Shown: positions 20,595-30,189, counted from the first letter of the stretch. The stretch: DNA of 64,000 nucleotides from Incurvaria masculella (GCA_946894095.1 OX335644.1:21681595-21745594); one strand, 5' to 3'. Notes: a model not told the origin generated them from the sequence alone. Made by a program: numbers and translations.

Positions 20595-22872
20595 ACTTTC
20601 GCCCAAAGAGCGTCACCGCCGCCGACACGGGCGTGTGTCCGAACGGGAACGAGGCGGCGCCGTACAGTCCGTATATACTGTTGAGGATAATCTTGACCGA
20701 CAGCTGCTCCGAGTCGAGAACGTTGCGTGCGATCGAGCCGGCCGGCGCCGCCTTCAGTCGCCCCTTGAGCTCTGCCCGCCGCGAGAGCAGACTTTCAATC
20801 AACCCCTTGACGAATCCCCCCCGAACCGGGGCGGCGGCGTCGTCGCCGCTCACCGTGCTCTGCGCTCCGGCGGCCGGGAGCGTCACCAACAGCGGCTCGG
20901 CGCCGTCCACCGCGCCCGTGCGCAGTTAGTGCCACGTCACTCGGGCGCCAATCTCTCGTCCTCGGTGGTCGGGCCGCAGGAGGGCCGCGACGTTGTCGCC
21001 CTCGTCGTCGTCGCCGTCGTCATCGCCTCCCGCCTCCTCGCGTTTCGGGTACTCGTCGCGCATTCTAAACAATTTCAACATTCCGCGCTCGGTAAATTGG
21101 CGCACGGTCGCCTCGAAATCGCCCGGTAGCGAGAGGAGCGTGCCGGCCGTCACGATGTCGCTCGTGTCGTAGTCAATGTCCAGGAACCGCAGCAGATTCG
21201 GATAGTAGCTAGCAAAGTCAAACGACTCTACGTTGGCGGCTATGCCGGAGCGGGCGTAGTTTAGTGCGCCCTTGAATCCCTTCTTGTTGTGCGTGAGTTC
21301 GACGGGCCGAACCGCGTGGCGCGTGCACTCCAACAGGCGGGCGCCGTACCCTTCGCCGCCGTCCTCGTCCGCGGGCCCTGCCGCCGCCGTCAACCGGTCA
21401 AAGGGATAGGCGACCGTGGGGGAGGGGTGTCGCGTGAGAAATTGGGAGGTGCCGAGGCCGCGCAGGGCGAAGCAATTTGCTATTCGGTGCGAGTTTTCCA
21501 GCATGCCGGCGCACTCTAGATTCATCATAAACATCTTGGAGAGCTCCTCGACGGTCGCCAGGACGTTGGACTCTACGAGCACGTTGGTGACGGTGATTGT
21601 GTCTTGAATGTTGTACACGAGCGCCGACTCCATGCTGGGTATCGCCGCAGTAATGGCGGCGAGTCGCGCGCACCCAAACGCCCCAGTGTCGAGCGTCACG
21701 GTGCACACCGGCGCCGCGGAAAAGTTGTAATTTCCCATTTCGTCAAATTCGAGCGAATCGTGCGCCGCGCGCACCGCAAAGAGCCGGTCGCAATCGGAGA
21801 GTGCGCGCTCGTCGCCCGACTGCAGAGCCTCCGTGCAAAATAGGTAGATTTTTCTAATTGCCACCGAGTCCAACTCCATCTTGGCCACCTTTCTGTCCCC
21901 GAGCCGCTCCTTGGCCACCGTCGCCAAGTTGGCCACGTGGCACAGTTGATTTCGCTTGACGATCCGCATCAGATCTAGCACGATGCCCTTGGCGTTTAGT
22001 CGAATTAGGGCAATGTCTGTGCCGCAATGTGCGGCCCGGCACGTTTCCAAAATGTCGTACAGGCGGTGCATCTTGAAGCGCTCCACCAGAAAGGGAATGT
22101 CATAATCGATAATGTTGTGCCCCGTCAGTATGTGTGCGTAGGCGCGGTCCAGTCGCAAAAACGTAATATCTTGCCGTCCATGTAGAGTTCGTGAAATGCG
22201 CGCAGCAGCTGCACTTCGTCCTCGCACGCGATGAACCGTATGCACGCCGCGCTCTTACCGCGCTGGTTGTAGCGGCGGTTCATTCGCGCTTCGAATTTCA
22301 GCGCTTGCGAACCCTCCAGCGGCGGTTTCACAAACAGGCACACGTGCAGGTGGATGTCGCCGTAGCGCACGTATATGGCCAGCGACGAGACGGACTCGCC
22401 GCGCGTCGTTCCCAGCGGCAGGACGCTCATCGTAGGCGCAATAGTTTCAATGTCCAACGAAACTATGGGTAGAATTTTGGCCAACGTCACCGAGGGGGGT
22501 TCCGCACCGGGGGAGGCGGACGATGGCAACGCCGCCGGCTCGATCGTCCACAGCGCTTCGCCCGCGCTCGCTTCGGGTCCCTCAAGGCCGTAGAAGCGGT
22601 ACATGCCCACCGGCTTGAGCGACGCGCCCAAATTCATGTGGGATTTCTGAAGAAAAAGACTCTCCACCGGCAGCGGCGGGCGGCCCTTTCCGCCAGCGAT
22701 GGCGGCGGAGGCGGAGGCGGCGTCGCCCCCCAGACTGCTCGAATCGGGCAACACGATTGCAAAAACAAAACGCGCAAATTTGAACCACTCTGCGCGCACC
22801 GACGGCAGTTTTTTCTTGTGGCTTTCCTGACACAGGCTAGCCGCTCGGCGAAGAGCCGACCCTATTCTTGCC
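20595..22872 (-). pseudogene. Viral family-B DNA polymerase, broken
   Basis: Minus-strand remnant of a replicative polymerase. Motifs in order: exonuclease I (SLDIET, ~22450), exonuclease II (HNIIDYDIPFL, ~22100), exonuclease III (YNIQDTITVTNVL, ~21595), polymerase motif A (FDFASYYPNLL, ~21200) and motif B (KIILNSIYGLYG, ~20685). Motif C and the thumb are absent because the LINE at 20096-20594 replaces them. Further breaks: no start codon (open back to a stop near 22872), a frameshift near 22150 and one in-frame TAA at 20926-20928. Between motifs A and B it has Asp/Gly/Ala-rich inserts. Codons are GC-rich, unlike the host flanks. It would have copied the viral genome in the nucleus. The family is certain; the virus group is not. 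Confidence 0.85.
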
Positions 22873-22924
22873 TATCACATTTACAAAGCGTTGTTTCTTC
22901 ACGCTTGCTCAAAGATGCCAACAA

Positions 22925-23062
22925 TGATATCGAGCAGGCGGTCTATGATTTGTTTTGTCGTCGTAGACTGGCACCGCGCCGCCGGCGGCGTTGGTCGAAA
23001 GTTGGTCATCGTGCGATACCAGCACGTACGAGGCGAACCGGCGATTGGAAGATGGAACCTTG
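22925..23062. repeat. Block C, copy 1 (138 bp)
   Basis: Near-identical to 28265-28402 (offset 5340; one substitution noticed, TTGGTCGAAAG versus TTGGTGGAAAG). Copy 1 lies immediately before block A copy 1. It appears to contain the 3' end of the minus-strand gene whose front part is at 28402-28830. Confidence 0.9.
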
Positions 23063-23099
23063 GAAAGACTACCCCGCGTGCCACACCACCGACTGCAGT

Positions 23100-24270
23100 T
23101 CCGTTTGAAATGTTAATTGTCTTTAAGCAATGATTTTTCTAATAAATTATAAACTTTCATGAATTGTGTGAGCAATTTTTTGCAATATTGCTGGCATTTG
23201 TGCAAAGATAATTCCACCCATCTTTTAATTTCGGCGCCCATCCTTTCAATCCATCAAATGGTCTGCCTAATTTCGGTAAACAGGTCAAAATTCCTTCCAT
23301 TTAACCATTTCAGTAATCTTTTATATCCCCGGATTTCTGAGAAATTTTGCCAGGATTCATAACCACCTGGTGATGGTACAACTTCCAGCAATATTTTCCA
23401 TCAGCCGTATTCCGCGAAACTTTATCGAGCTTCAAGCGAAATTCTGTTTAGTGTACTAAAGTCAGACACTCATTTTACAAACAGGGCTCTTTTCATCCAC
23501 CATTTTCTGCTGGCGATGGTTCGAGAAAAGTTTTATCGAGCATGAGTGATGTGTCGCACCGCCTACATCTCTCGGAGCCGGTCTTGCTGGAGCTTGCGCA
23601 CCGCTGCCGCCCACAGATGCCAAAATGTCACGTCGTTCGGTGCTCGTGGGTAGCGTAGCTCAGTTAATAAAAAAAAAATGGGGAGCCAGAACTTTACTGG
23701 GATTATCAAAATAACAAATTATATTAAACAAACGACTTAGCCGAGTTCTCCTAGTCTCTCCTTTAAAGAATCCTCTGAGAGATACCGGTGGAAAACGGAA
23801 CTGTCATTTTCAAAATATTATATTATCACTCTATTATATGATATTGTCTATTATCTACGGGCTTCTGTCCGCCTTCAAAGTGTCAAATCTATTGATTCAT
23901 CGGCCCCACTAAATTTCGTAAAAAAAAAGGCGTTCGGCGCATTTGGATAATGCGGCGGGGTCGGCGGCGGTCGTGGGACAAGAGATAGAGGGCGGCGGCG
24001 GATAGGACCAGCCGGAGACGGCGGCGGCGGCTGTGAGGTTCGCCGAGCAGCTGGCATGTATCCGAGGGGGGGAGAGGGTGTCAGAGTGTTGCGCGAAAAT
24101 GATTTGACGAGGCGGCGCAGTCGACTGACGGCATTCGTTTACGCTTGCACTTGCCACGTGACGCTTGCTTGCACTTGCCATCTTCCGTCAACGAGTCGCC
24201 CTCTGCAGGATGAGCACTGACCAAACCGAAAATGTAGCTGAGGAAGAGGTTTTTTATCGCGCGTTTGTTT
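23100..24270. other. Block A left part, no convincing gene
   Basis: It contains AT-rich and then GC-rich (GGCGGCGG-type) sequence. A minus-strand frame (24181 to about 23880; 32094 to 31789 in copy 2) is closed in copy 1 by one extra A in a poly(A) run. Its composition, Ala/Pro/Ser over GC-rich repeats, does not persuade me that it is coding. Confidence 0.4.
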
Positions 24271-24271
24271 G

Positions 24272-24530
24272 AAGCTCAAGTGGCAGTGGGCTGGCCACGT
24301 CAGCCGAAGAGACGACGACTGTTGGAGTAACCGTGTTCTACACTGGCGGCCGTGGACAGGAAAACGGAGTGTGGGATGACCACCCGCCAGGTGGGACGAC
24401 GACATCAAGTGCGTCGGCGGAAAGCAGTGGTTCCGTACCGCTGAGAGCCTGGAGGACTGGAGAAAAATTGGAGAGGCTTATGTCCAGCAGTGGATGCAAA
24501 CACGCTGACTGACTGACTGACTGACTGATT
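24272..24530 (+). pseudogene. RTE-like retrotransposon 3' end, copy 1
   Basis: The frame reads KLKWQWAGHVSRRDDD, then PPARWDDDIKCVGGKQW and WRKIGEAYVQQWMQTR before a stop. This is the 'WAGHVAR ... RWxDDI ... GEAYVQQW' end of RTE-type reverse transcriptases. One in-frame TGA lies before PPARW. A CTGA-repeat tail (24504-24530) follows, typical of RTE elements. It is host retroelement material captured in the viral block before the duplication. Confidence 0.75.
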
Positions 24531-24544
24531 GTTTGAAACTCCAA

Positions 24545-24646
24545 ATGGCACCATCCGGTGCAGGCTCCGATAGCGGGAGCGGCGGTGAAGGAAGCGGCGG
24601 TGACGAGAGCGGCGTTGAAGGTGAATGTGGTATTTTTCATATATGA
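24545..24646 (+). CDS. Small Gly/Ser/acidic ORF, 33 aa, copy 1
   Basis: MAPSGAGSDSGSGGEGSGGD and then an acidic end; stop at 24644-24646. The segment upstream of and over its start (GTTTGAAAYYCCAAATGGCACCATCC) recurs at 26033-26060, where it opens a different short frame. Too short and low-complexity to assign. Confidence 0.3.
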   Translation: MAPSGAGSDSGSGGEGSGGDESGVEGECGIFHI

Positions 24647-24906
24647 TGAAAACTTATCACTGCTCAATTATTTTTCCAGCATCATCGCGATTATAATGTT
24701 GACGGCAGAAAGGCCGGATCATGCCTGCGATACTCCTCGGCTCTAATTATTGCGTACCAAAAACACTTTTAGTGCTGATATTGCTATTTGTATTTTAATA
24801 AAGGCATTATCTGTGTATATGTATGCATAGAGCTCGCCGAGGCCTTTATAATGAATACAGTACCATGGCAGAGGTTGTAGCCAGTAACAAAATAAAGAAG
24901 GATTAA

Positions 24907-25158
24907 ATGTCACGGACGGCGAGCCCGCTCGCTTGTAATGTATTAAGCAAGCCATGGCTCTGTGTACAACCTCCTAAACCACGGTATAGGTCTCGACGAG
25001 ATATATGTAATGATGAAAACACGTATAGAATAAAGAGCAGGTTTAGTTTGATGGACATGAATGTGATAGAAACAGTTAGGGAAATGTGTCGCGGCCGCCT
25101 AGTTTATTCCTTTGAGCGCAAGGGAGAAGAAAGATATACCTCTAATAAACATGAGTAA
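24907..25158 (+). CDS. Small hypothetical viral ORF, 83 aa, copy 1
   Basis: ATG follows AAAGAAGGATTAA. The peptide is basic (SRTASPLACNVLSKPW, PRYRSRRD) with Met-rich middle and acidic end. The copy at 32820-33071 encodes the same protein. No motif is recognised, and identity between recent duplicates is not evidence of selection. Confidence 0.35.
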   Translation: MSRTASPLACNVLSKPWLCVQPPKPRYRSRRDICNDENTYRIKSRFSLMDMNVIETVREMCRGRLVYSFERKGEERYTSNKHE

Positions 25159-25312
25159 TTACGATCTTCTACCGCAAGGTTTATTTCTGACCTGACCTCG
25201 ATCTACAAGTTCTACAAGTTTTCAAGATTTCTCAAGATACAGTCTACTCCAAGCAAGCTATCGTCAACAAGCTTAATAAGCTACAAGTAGAATAAGAGAG
25301 TGTTTCAATAAG

Positions 25313-25537
25313 ATGTCGCAGCTTACTTCGCACAAAATCTAATACATGGAGGTGGACGAGGACGACAATGCTATCGACGTAGAAGCAACGGACGAACCTA
25401 TGGAGGTGGACGACGACTACGACGAAGATGTCGAGTCAAGAGCCGCAGTTGCCACAGATGTCGAAGATATAGTGGAGCACGAACGTGTGGATATTAACAT
25501 CCAATTTTATCTAGAATTAAATTTTCAAATCGCCTAA
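25313..25537 (+). pseudogene. MEVD-family acidic protein, nonsense copy
   Basis: The start context TTTCAATAAGATGTCGCAG is conserved with the other plus-strand members. Codon 10 is TAA (25340-25342), where the duplicate at 33185 has GAA, so this copy is broken by one substitution. Downstream of the stop the frame is intact: MEVDEDDNAIDVEATDEPM ... ERVDINIQFYLELNF. The protein would be about 74 aa, very acidic, with an alternating hydrophobic C-terminal strand. Confidence 0.6.
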
Positions 25538-25629
25538 ATTGGTTGATAAATTGATAAGTTTGCATTCTTTTTGACATACTTGAATATCAAGACAAAGAGG
25601 AAAAAATTATACCAATTACTGTTTAGTTT

Positions 25630-26040
25630 CGGCAGCACTTCTATCTATTGCGCTGATTTTGGACAATGTCCGTGTACTGGCACCGGTTACCAACTAGTGT
25701 TTTACGCCGAAACATAAAACGCGCCCGCGAAACAACAACAGCTTGACCAACTCGCCATCGTCGAGTCGCTCTCGAATCTCCGTCTCGCTCAACGTAACTA
25801 AGTCTAACAGTGGCCCGGAGCGCTCTTCGCCGGCACGTTCGTCGTCGTTGTCATCGTCGTTGCTGCCTCCGCGCCGGTGCTATTTTACCGTGTCCGTGTC
25901 TGCGTGACAATGTCAAAAAAATTGGCTGAATTTGCCTCGCGCCAACGACGACGCTGCCCCTGGATTCTTCGCCCGCGCCAATCGGTTCGTTTTACTAACG
26001 GTGCACAGCTGCGGCCCCAGACGGAGTATTCGTTTGTTTG
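25630..26040. pseudogene. Block D remnant (Ser/Arg-rich small protein)
   Basis: The segment resembles 36665-37030 at moderate divergence and is duplicated at 33490-33900. One plus-strand frame conserved between the paralogues contains PKHKT-PRN-NSLTNSP and SSRSRISV, followed by Ser-rich codons (TCGTCGTCG runs). Here the front part is in another frame, so the gene is broken. Function unknown. Confidence 0.35.
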
Positions 26041-26184
26041 AAATCCCAAATGGCACCATCCGATGCAGGCTCCGATGGAAACCTACTACTTTTCCATTTG
26101 TTTCCGTCATCGCCGCGATGATATGGTATTGTATAAAGTGTAGAATAATGAGGAGAGTGTAGAATAAGAGAGTGTTTCAATAAG

Positions 26185-26463
26185 ATGTCGCAGCTTACTT
26201 CGCACAAAATCGAATACATGGAGGTGGACGAGCAAGATGATGCTATCGACGTACAAGCAACGGACGAACCTATGGAGGTGGACGAGGGCAACATGCCTGT
26301 TGAAGAAAACTCAACGGACCAACTAATGGAGGTCGACGACGTCTACGACGAAGGTGTCGATTCAAGACCCGCAGTTGCCACAGAGGTCGAAGATATGATG
26401 GAGCTCGAACGTGTGGATATTAACATCCAATTTAATCTTGAATTCAATTTTAAAATTGCTTAA
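26185..26463 (+). CDS. MEVD-family acidic protein, 92 aa
   Basis: Begins MSQLTSHKIEYMEVDEQDD and continues with DEPMEVDEGN, STDQLMEVDDVYDEG and the C-terminal strand VDINIQFNLEFNFKIA. Three MEVD units are spaced about 20-25 residues apart. Net charge is strongly negative. The ATG follows CAATAAG directly. An identical paralogue is at 34056-34334. It is open, short and unlike any family I know. The nearest character is an acidic nuclear or chaperone-like peptide, but that is inference. Confidence 0.55.
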   Translation: MSQLTSHKIEYMEVDEQDDAIDVQATDEPMEVDEGNMPVEENSTDQLMEVDDVYDEGVDSRPAVATEVEDMMELERVDINIQFNLEFNFKIA

Positions 26464-26907
26464 ATTGGTTGATAAAATGACATGATCACGTTAGAAAACC
26501 AGGGGCCGGGTTTTTTTTACAAAATATTATTACAATTGTATATTTACATTAAACATCGCCGCTTGAAGTGATTCACGACTCTGAAAATAAGTGCGCCGTA
26601 CAGGTGACTGTCTGTTTTAAGAGTTGATCGATTTTTACAAGGCTCGCGATAGACCGCTATCGTTATCGTACGTAAATTAAGTACGTGTTTTCGTGGCTTT
26701 TCAAAACGCCAGACACTGAGCAGGGGGCACCGTTGTCGTGTTCGCCGGTGTCGGATCTCGTCGCGGATCCGTCGTTACCGCCGTCACCGTCGCCTAGTGC
26801 TAGTGAGCGAATGCGACTTCCACGATAAAAACATGTCTGCGTTTCCCAACGTGATCTTGTCGTCAGGCCAATCAAACTTATCAATTATGTACACCATTTT
26901 AAGTTAT

Positions 26908-27162
26908 TTAAAAATGCAGTTCAATATGAAATTGGAAGTAAATATCCATACGTGCGAACTGTATATCCATATCGGCGGCAACTTCGGGGCTTGACTCGTC
27001 ACCGGCGTAGACGTCGTCTAACTCCATATGTTCATCCGTTGGGTCTTCTTCGATAGCATGATCGCGCTGGTCCACCTCCATATGTGCGACCATTGTAACA
27101 TCTTCATCGATTGCAATGTAGCACTCGTCCACCTCTATGTTTTCGATGTTAATCGATGACAT
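26908..27162 (-). CDS. MEVD-family acidic protein, 84 aa (type 2)
   Basis: Chosen start MSSINIENIEVDECYIAIDE aligns with the N-terminus of the other members; the frame extends upstream but without similarity. It continues VAHMEVDQRDHAIEEDPTDE, HMELDDVYAGDESSPEVAAD and ends MDIYFQFHIELHF, the same alternating hydrophobic end. It diverges from the 92-aa type at about half of positions, so the family is older than the block duplication. Confidence 0.55.
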   Translation of the reverse strand: MSSINIENIEVDECYIAIDEDVTMVAHMEVDQRDHAIEEDPTDEHMELDDVYAGDESSPEVAADMDIQFARMDIYFQFHIELHF

Positions 27163-27310
27163 TTTCTTATTCGAAATATGCGTAATCTCAAAATGGAAAT
27201 GCTTTAAGAAATACGTCCTGGCCCTGGACACATTAAACAGTAAATGACAGTTAATGAAAGGAAACATTTTAATAAGGCTTGGAAACATTGTCAGAGCGAG
27301 ATGCAAAGCT

Positions 27311-27410
27311 GACCTGATGACGTGGCAACCTCCTATTAGTCTAGAGCCGAGGGGGCGTGGCTTATTTTTATGATTCCATATCCAGACGTCGGCCGAAGAG
27401 GTCGTATTTA
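27311..27410. promoter_or_regulatory. Degenerate UPRE/GC-box region, copy 1
   Basis: TGATGACGTGGC, nine bases, then ATTAG (ATTGG at 18729) and CCGAGGGGGCGTGGC match the ERSE region at 18700-18750. The CCAAT half is lost; the UPRE core and GC-box remain. It lies upstream of the minus-strand MEVD gene at 27162. Confidence 0.5.
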
Positions 27411-27419
27411 AAAAAAAAC

Positions 27420-28020
27420 CTTTATGTGGTCGATTTCCGTAAGTTAAACGCACGCACCCTGGACTTAGAAAATGTCAAGTGACTGCAGAAGCCCCCCTAG
27501 CTACTCTACTAAGAAACCTTTATGTGGTCGATTTCCGTAAGTCTCTGTAGAGTAGTGGGTGATAGCAGTGGTGGATGGCAGGCAGAATAAACATTTCCTA
27601 AAGCTACAAATTGGCCACATAAACGCACGCATCCTGGACTTAGAAAATGTCAAGTGACTGCAGAAGCCCCCCTAGCTACTCTACTAAGAAACCTTTATGT
27701 GGTCGATTTCCGTAAGTCTTTGTAGAGTAGTGGGTGATAGCGGTGGTGGATGGCAGGCAGAATAAACATTTCCTAAAGCTACAAATTGGCCACATAAACG
27801 CACGCACCCTGGACTTAGAAAATGTCAAGTGACTGCAGAAGCCCCCCTAGCTACTCTACTAAGAAACCTTTATGTGGTCGATTTCCGTAAGTCTCTGTAG
27901 AGTAGTGGGTGATAGCGGTGGTGGATGGCAGGCAGAATAAACATTTCCTAAAGCTACAAATTGGCCACATAAACGCACGCACCCTGGACTTAGAAAATGT
28001 CAAGTGACTGCAGAAGCCCC
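27420..28020. repeat. 175-bp tandem repeat, ~3.4 units
   Basis: GACTGCAGAAGCCCCCCTAG recurs at 27481, 27656, 27831 and 28006, exactly 175 bp apart. Each unit has inverted pairs CTACTCTAC/GTAGAGTAG and TTTATGTGG/CCACATAAA, and a GTAAGT splice-donor-like site. It shares two segments with the 174-bp satellite: CTACAAATTGGCCACATAA and GTCAAGTGACTGCAGAAGCC. Confidence 0.95.
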
Positions 28021-28212
28021 CCAGCTACTCTACTACATGCACCCCGCCACGACGCGACACTGAAAAACTAGTCAAGTGTGAAATCCATGACATAGAAATG
28101 TCGAATGACTGCAGAAGCCCCCTAGTTGCACAGCCCACTACGACGCTCACCTTGCCACGACTCGAATAGTGCGACACGTGCTCAAGCAATACATGGACAG
28201 CAACAAGCAGTG

Positions 28213-28830
28213 TTACAATATTTTAACTGTCCATAAAATTAAGCAGGCGGTCTTATCAGGCAGGTGATATCGAGCAGGCGGTCTATGATTTGTTTTGTCG
28301 TCGTAGACTGGCACCGCGCCGCCGGCGGCGTTGGTGGAAAGTTGGTCATCGTGCGATACCAGCACGTACGAGGCGAACCGGCGATTGGAAGATGGAACCT
28401 TGTTCCTCGTTTGCGTCATGCACGTGTAGCGGTTCAAGTCCCACGAGAGAATTGTCTCATATATGCGCTGCGTGCGCGGTCGATTGAAGAATATGCCGAT
28501 GGCATTGGCCTCTTCGAGACGTCGGCCCATAATTTCAGAGCCAAGATCTCGCCGCGGGCATAAATCGTAAAGAATCGTCAAACTTATAAAAACGCCGTCC
28601 ACCACGAGCACTCTCTACGGTAATGACGCCGACGACTCGCGACGCGTGCCGTCTATACGCCGCCGTATGTAATCTGGAGACGAGACCTCCGACCGAGTGG
28701 CCATCAGCACGACGGCGGGTTTCTCGGCGACGAGCGGTTGTGCCGCAAGATAATCCAGCACCGCGTCCACGACAGCGATGGCTTCTCGAAACCAATTCTA
28801 GCCGACTGATACCAACGAATTACTCAGAAA
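28213..28830 (-). pseudogene. Unidentified viral gene, broken (gene X)
   Basis: Minus strand. A first open part near 28800-28620 reads AIAVVDAVLDYLAAQPLVAE, KPAVVLMATRSEVSSPDYI and ends in a stop. In another frame from 28611 the text continues with GRRLEEANAIGIFFNRPRTQ, YETILSWDLNRYTC and, inside block C, FASYVLVSHDDQLSTN. GC-rich codons and protein-like composition in both parts suggest one gene with a frameshift. The 3' end is cut at 28265 by a rearrangement; a fuller 3' end lies at 22925-23062. I do not recognise the product. Confidence 0.45.
28265..28402. repeat. Block C, copy 2 (138 bp)
   Basis: Near-identical partner of 22925-23062. Copy 2 is joined to other sequence on both sides, which marks two recombination junctions (28265 and 28402). 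Confidence 0.9.
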
Positions 28831-28834
28831 GTGT

Positions 28835-29078
28835 TTGCCTTTCAATATTTGGGAGGTTTTCTGTGGGTACAGGCACGCACCGTCGTTTGAAGAATCCAAC
28901 AGTTTTTTTGGTTCCCCCCGACTCGGGGATAAGCTAAATTAGCATCGTATTGCATCGTTGCATGTGTGTTTGTTAACCTTTGAGGCGGGTGCGCCTTTCG
29001 TCGCGTGTGCGCGCGTGCACACGATGGACACATTTTATCCCTCCTCCTTCGGTATTGCGCGCGGGGGACTGTAAGACA
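28835..29078. other. Spacer before the 333-aa gene, no gene seen
   Basis: GC/CpG-rich sequence with no convincing frame on either strand. It probably holds upstream elements of the promoter at 29079-29115. Confidence 0.35.
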
Positions 29079-29115
29079 TATATAATGCATAGCGAAGCAA
29101 AAGGAGGTCTCATTC
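29079..29115 (+). promoter_or_regulatory. TATA plus initiator for the 333-aa gene
   Basis: TATATAAT (29079-29086) is followed by the arthropod-type initiator TCATTC (29110-29115), whose A lies 33 bases after the first T. The ATG is 72 bases further on. Spacing and order are those of a standard RNA polymerase II core promoter. Confidence 0.55.
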
Positions 29116-29183
29116 GCGTGTAGCTATCCCTGAAAGTCACATCCATTTAAATTCACTCCGAGTGGGCCTCCTTCATCAATAAG

Positions 29184-30185
29184 ATGGAAGAATCGAAGAA
29201 GGCGGCGGCGGTGCTGTGTTTGCCAAAGCTCAAGCTGATCATCGGATCCGCTCCAGATTCAGTAGAAAATCTACGACCGTACGACGCCGTCGAGTGTCGT
29301 CACCGCGGCGGTGTTGACCTCAAGAAGGATTACTTTGAAACCTACGAAAACATCCAGAGCCTAAAAGAGTGCATTGCCCACTGGCTCGACCCGTCTTGCC
29401 CGGGGTTTATCATTGGTCCCATGGCGGCCTGCCTGGCGGGTCGAATCGAACCCGGGCTCCGCAGCGCTACGGTGGTGTTGTGGCTGAAAGCACAACGGGA
29501 TCGTGATATGTCGTCATTGTTGCTGCATGATAAAATGAAGCGCCACTTCCATGCTCGCAATCTGAATGGGGCACAGTTTTACCAAAACTGTGGAGAATCG
29601 TTGGCGGTTACGACGGAATCCGACCACCTACACACGTTTTCGAAATATATCATTGTGATCAGCTCGCTTGACGTTTCGGTGCAACAAATTTACGCGGCGA
29701 TCGAGCGGGTGGACATGAAGCTGCCACGGCCATCGTGGAAGAACACCCGGTGCACCGACTCCTTGACGTTTTACTATAGCGAATTTACGGCCTCGCGACA
29801 GCGGAGGCTGGCATTTCTCCGGCCGCTGGCGGCTTGTTCCGGCGTGGTGGACGATCCGACTCGATGCGTCCCAATAGCAGTGTGGTTGTGGTTCGCTAAA
29901 AGGGAGATGCACAAAAAACAGCATCGGTACATCTTTGAGATGGGCCGTCGGCGCTGCCATACGACCGATCCAAAAAAACATCACGCCGCCTTCAAAACGG
30001 GCGAGATGTTGGCCGCTCTGAGGAGAATTTTGAAGGAATGGCGCGACAGGCTGTACACACCCAGCTCTAGGATCGCCCGACTGCTGTTTGCGGACTACGC
30101 CAATCACCACCTATTCACACCACTGTCGGTGGTGGACGCTTCGGAGATGGAAGCGGAGGCGGTCGCAGACGCATACGTGCTGTGA
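29184..30185 (+). CDS. Unidentified viral protein, 333 aa, intact
   Basis: The longest unbroken frame of the viral block. It starts MEESKKAAAVLCLPKLKLII; the preceding bases CAATAAG match the start context of the MEVD genes. The frame has GC-rich third positions, a basic middle (AKREMHKKQHRYIFEMGRRR) and an acidic C-terminus (EMEAEAVADAYVL). No transmembrane helix, signal peptide or catalytic motif stands out; Cys/His residues are scattered. A TATA/Inr lies 70-105 bp upstream. It sits between broken gene X and the broken R1 gene, so its integrity is notable. I do not recognise the family. Confidence 0.65.
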   Translation: MEESKKAAAVLCLPKLKLIIGSAPDSVENLRPYDAVECRHRGGVDLKKDYFETYENIQSLKECIAHWLDPSCPGFIIGPMAACLAGRIEPGLRSATVVLWLKAQRDRDMSSLLLHDKMKRHFHARNLNGAQFYQNCGESLAVTTESDHLHTFSKYIIVISSLDVSVQQIYAAIERVDMKLPRPSWKNTRCTDSLTFYYSEFTASRQRRLAFLRPLAACSGVVDDPTRCVPIAVWLWFAKREMHKKQHRYIFEMGRRRCHTTDPKKHHAAFKTGEMLAALRRILKEWRDRLYTPSSRIARLLFADYANHHLFTPLSVVDASEMEAEAVADAYVL

Positions 30186-30189
30186 ATCA

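Larger units (their letters stand above)
23065..26679. repeat. Block A, copy 1 of a ~3.6-kb duplication
   Basis: Matches 30979-34551 almost base for base. The differences are scattered substitutions, one-base changes in poly(A) runs, and a replaced stretch at about 25194-25310. It carries an RTE fragment, small ORFs and two acidic MEVD genes. It joins block B directly (5-nt spacer), whereas copy 2 has 2.8 kb there. Confidence 0.95.
26685..28136. repeat. Block B, copy 1
   Basis: From GTGTTTTCGTGGC onward this matches 37351-38626 at offset ~10.67 kb. It carries a minus-strand MEVD gene, the degenerate ERSE region and 175-bp repeats. From about 28005 it instead matches the far end of the satellite array (47675-47800: CTACTACATGCACCCCGCCA). 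Copy 1 therefore looks like copy 2 with the array deleted between repeats. Confidence 0.9.

Noticed and set aside
20635..22472. Long plus-strand frames opposite the polymerase
   Set aside because: They are antisense shadows of GC-rich minus-strand codons and contain no motif.
23640..23700. LTR retrotransposon edge (TGCCAAAATGTCACGTCG)
   Set aside because: No second LTR, primer-binding site or gag/pol coding region was found nearby.
28213..28795. MutS-like ATPase reading of gene X (AVLDYLAAQ ... VVLMATR)
   Set aside because: The word order resembles the end of a MutS ATPase domain, but no Walker A or B motif is present and the following text does not fit.
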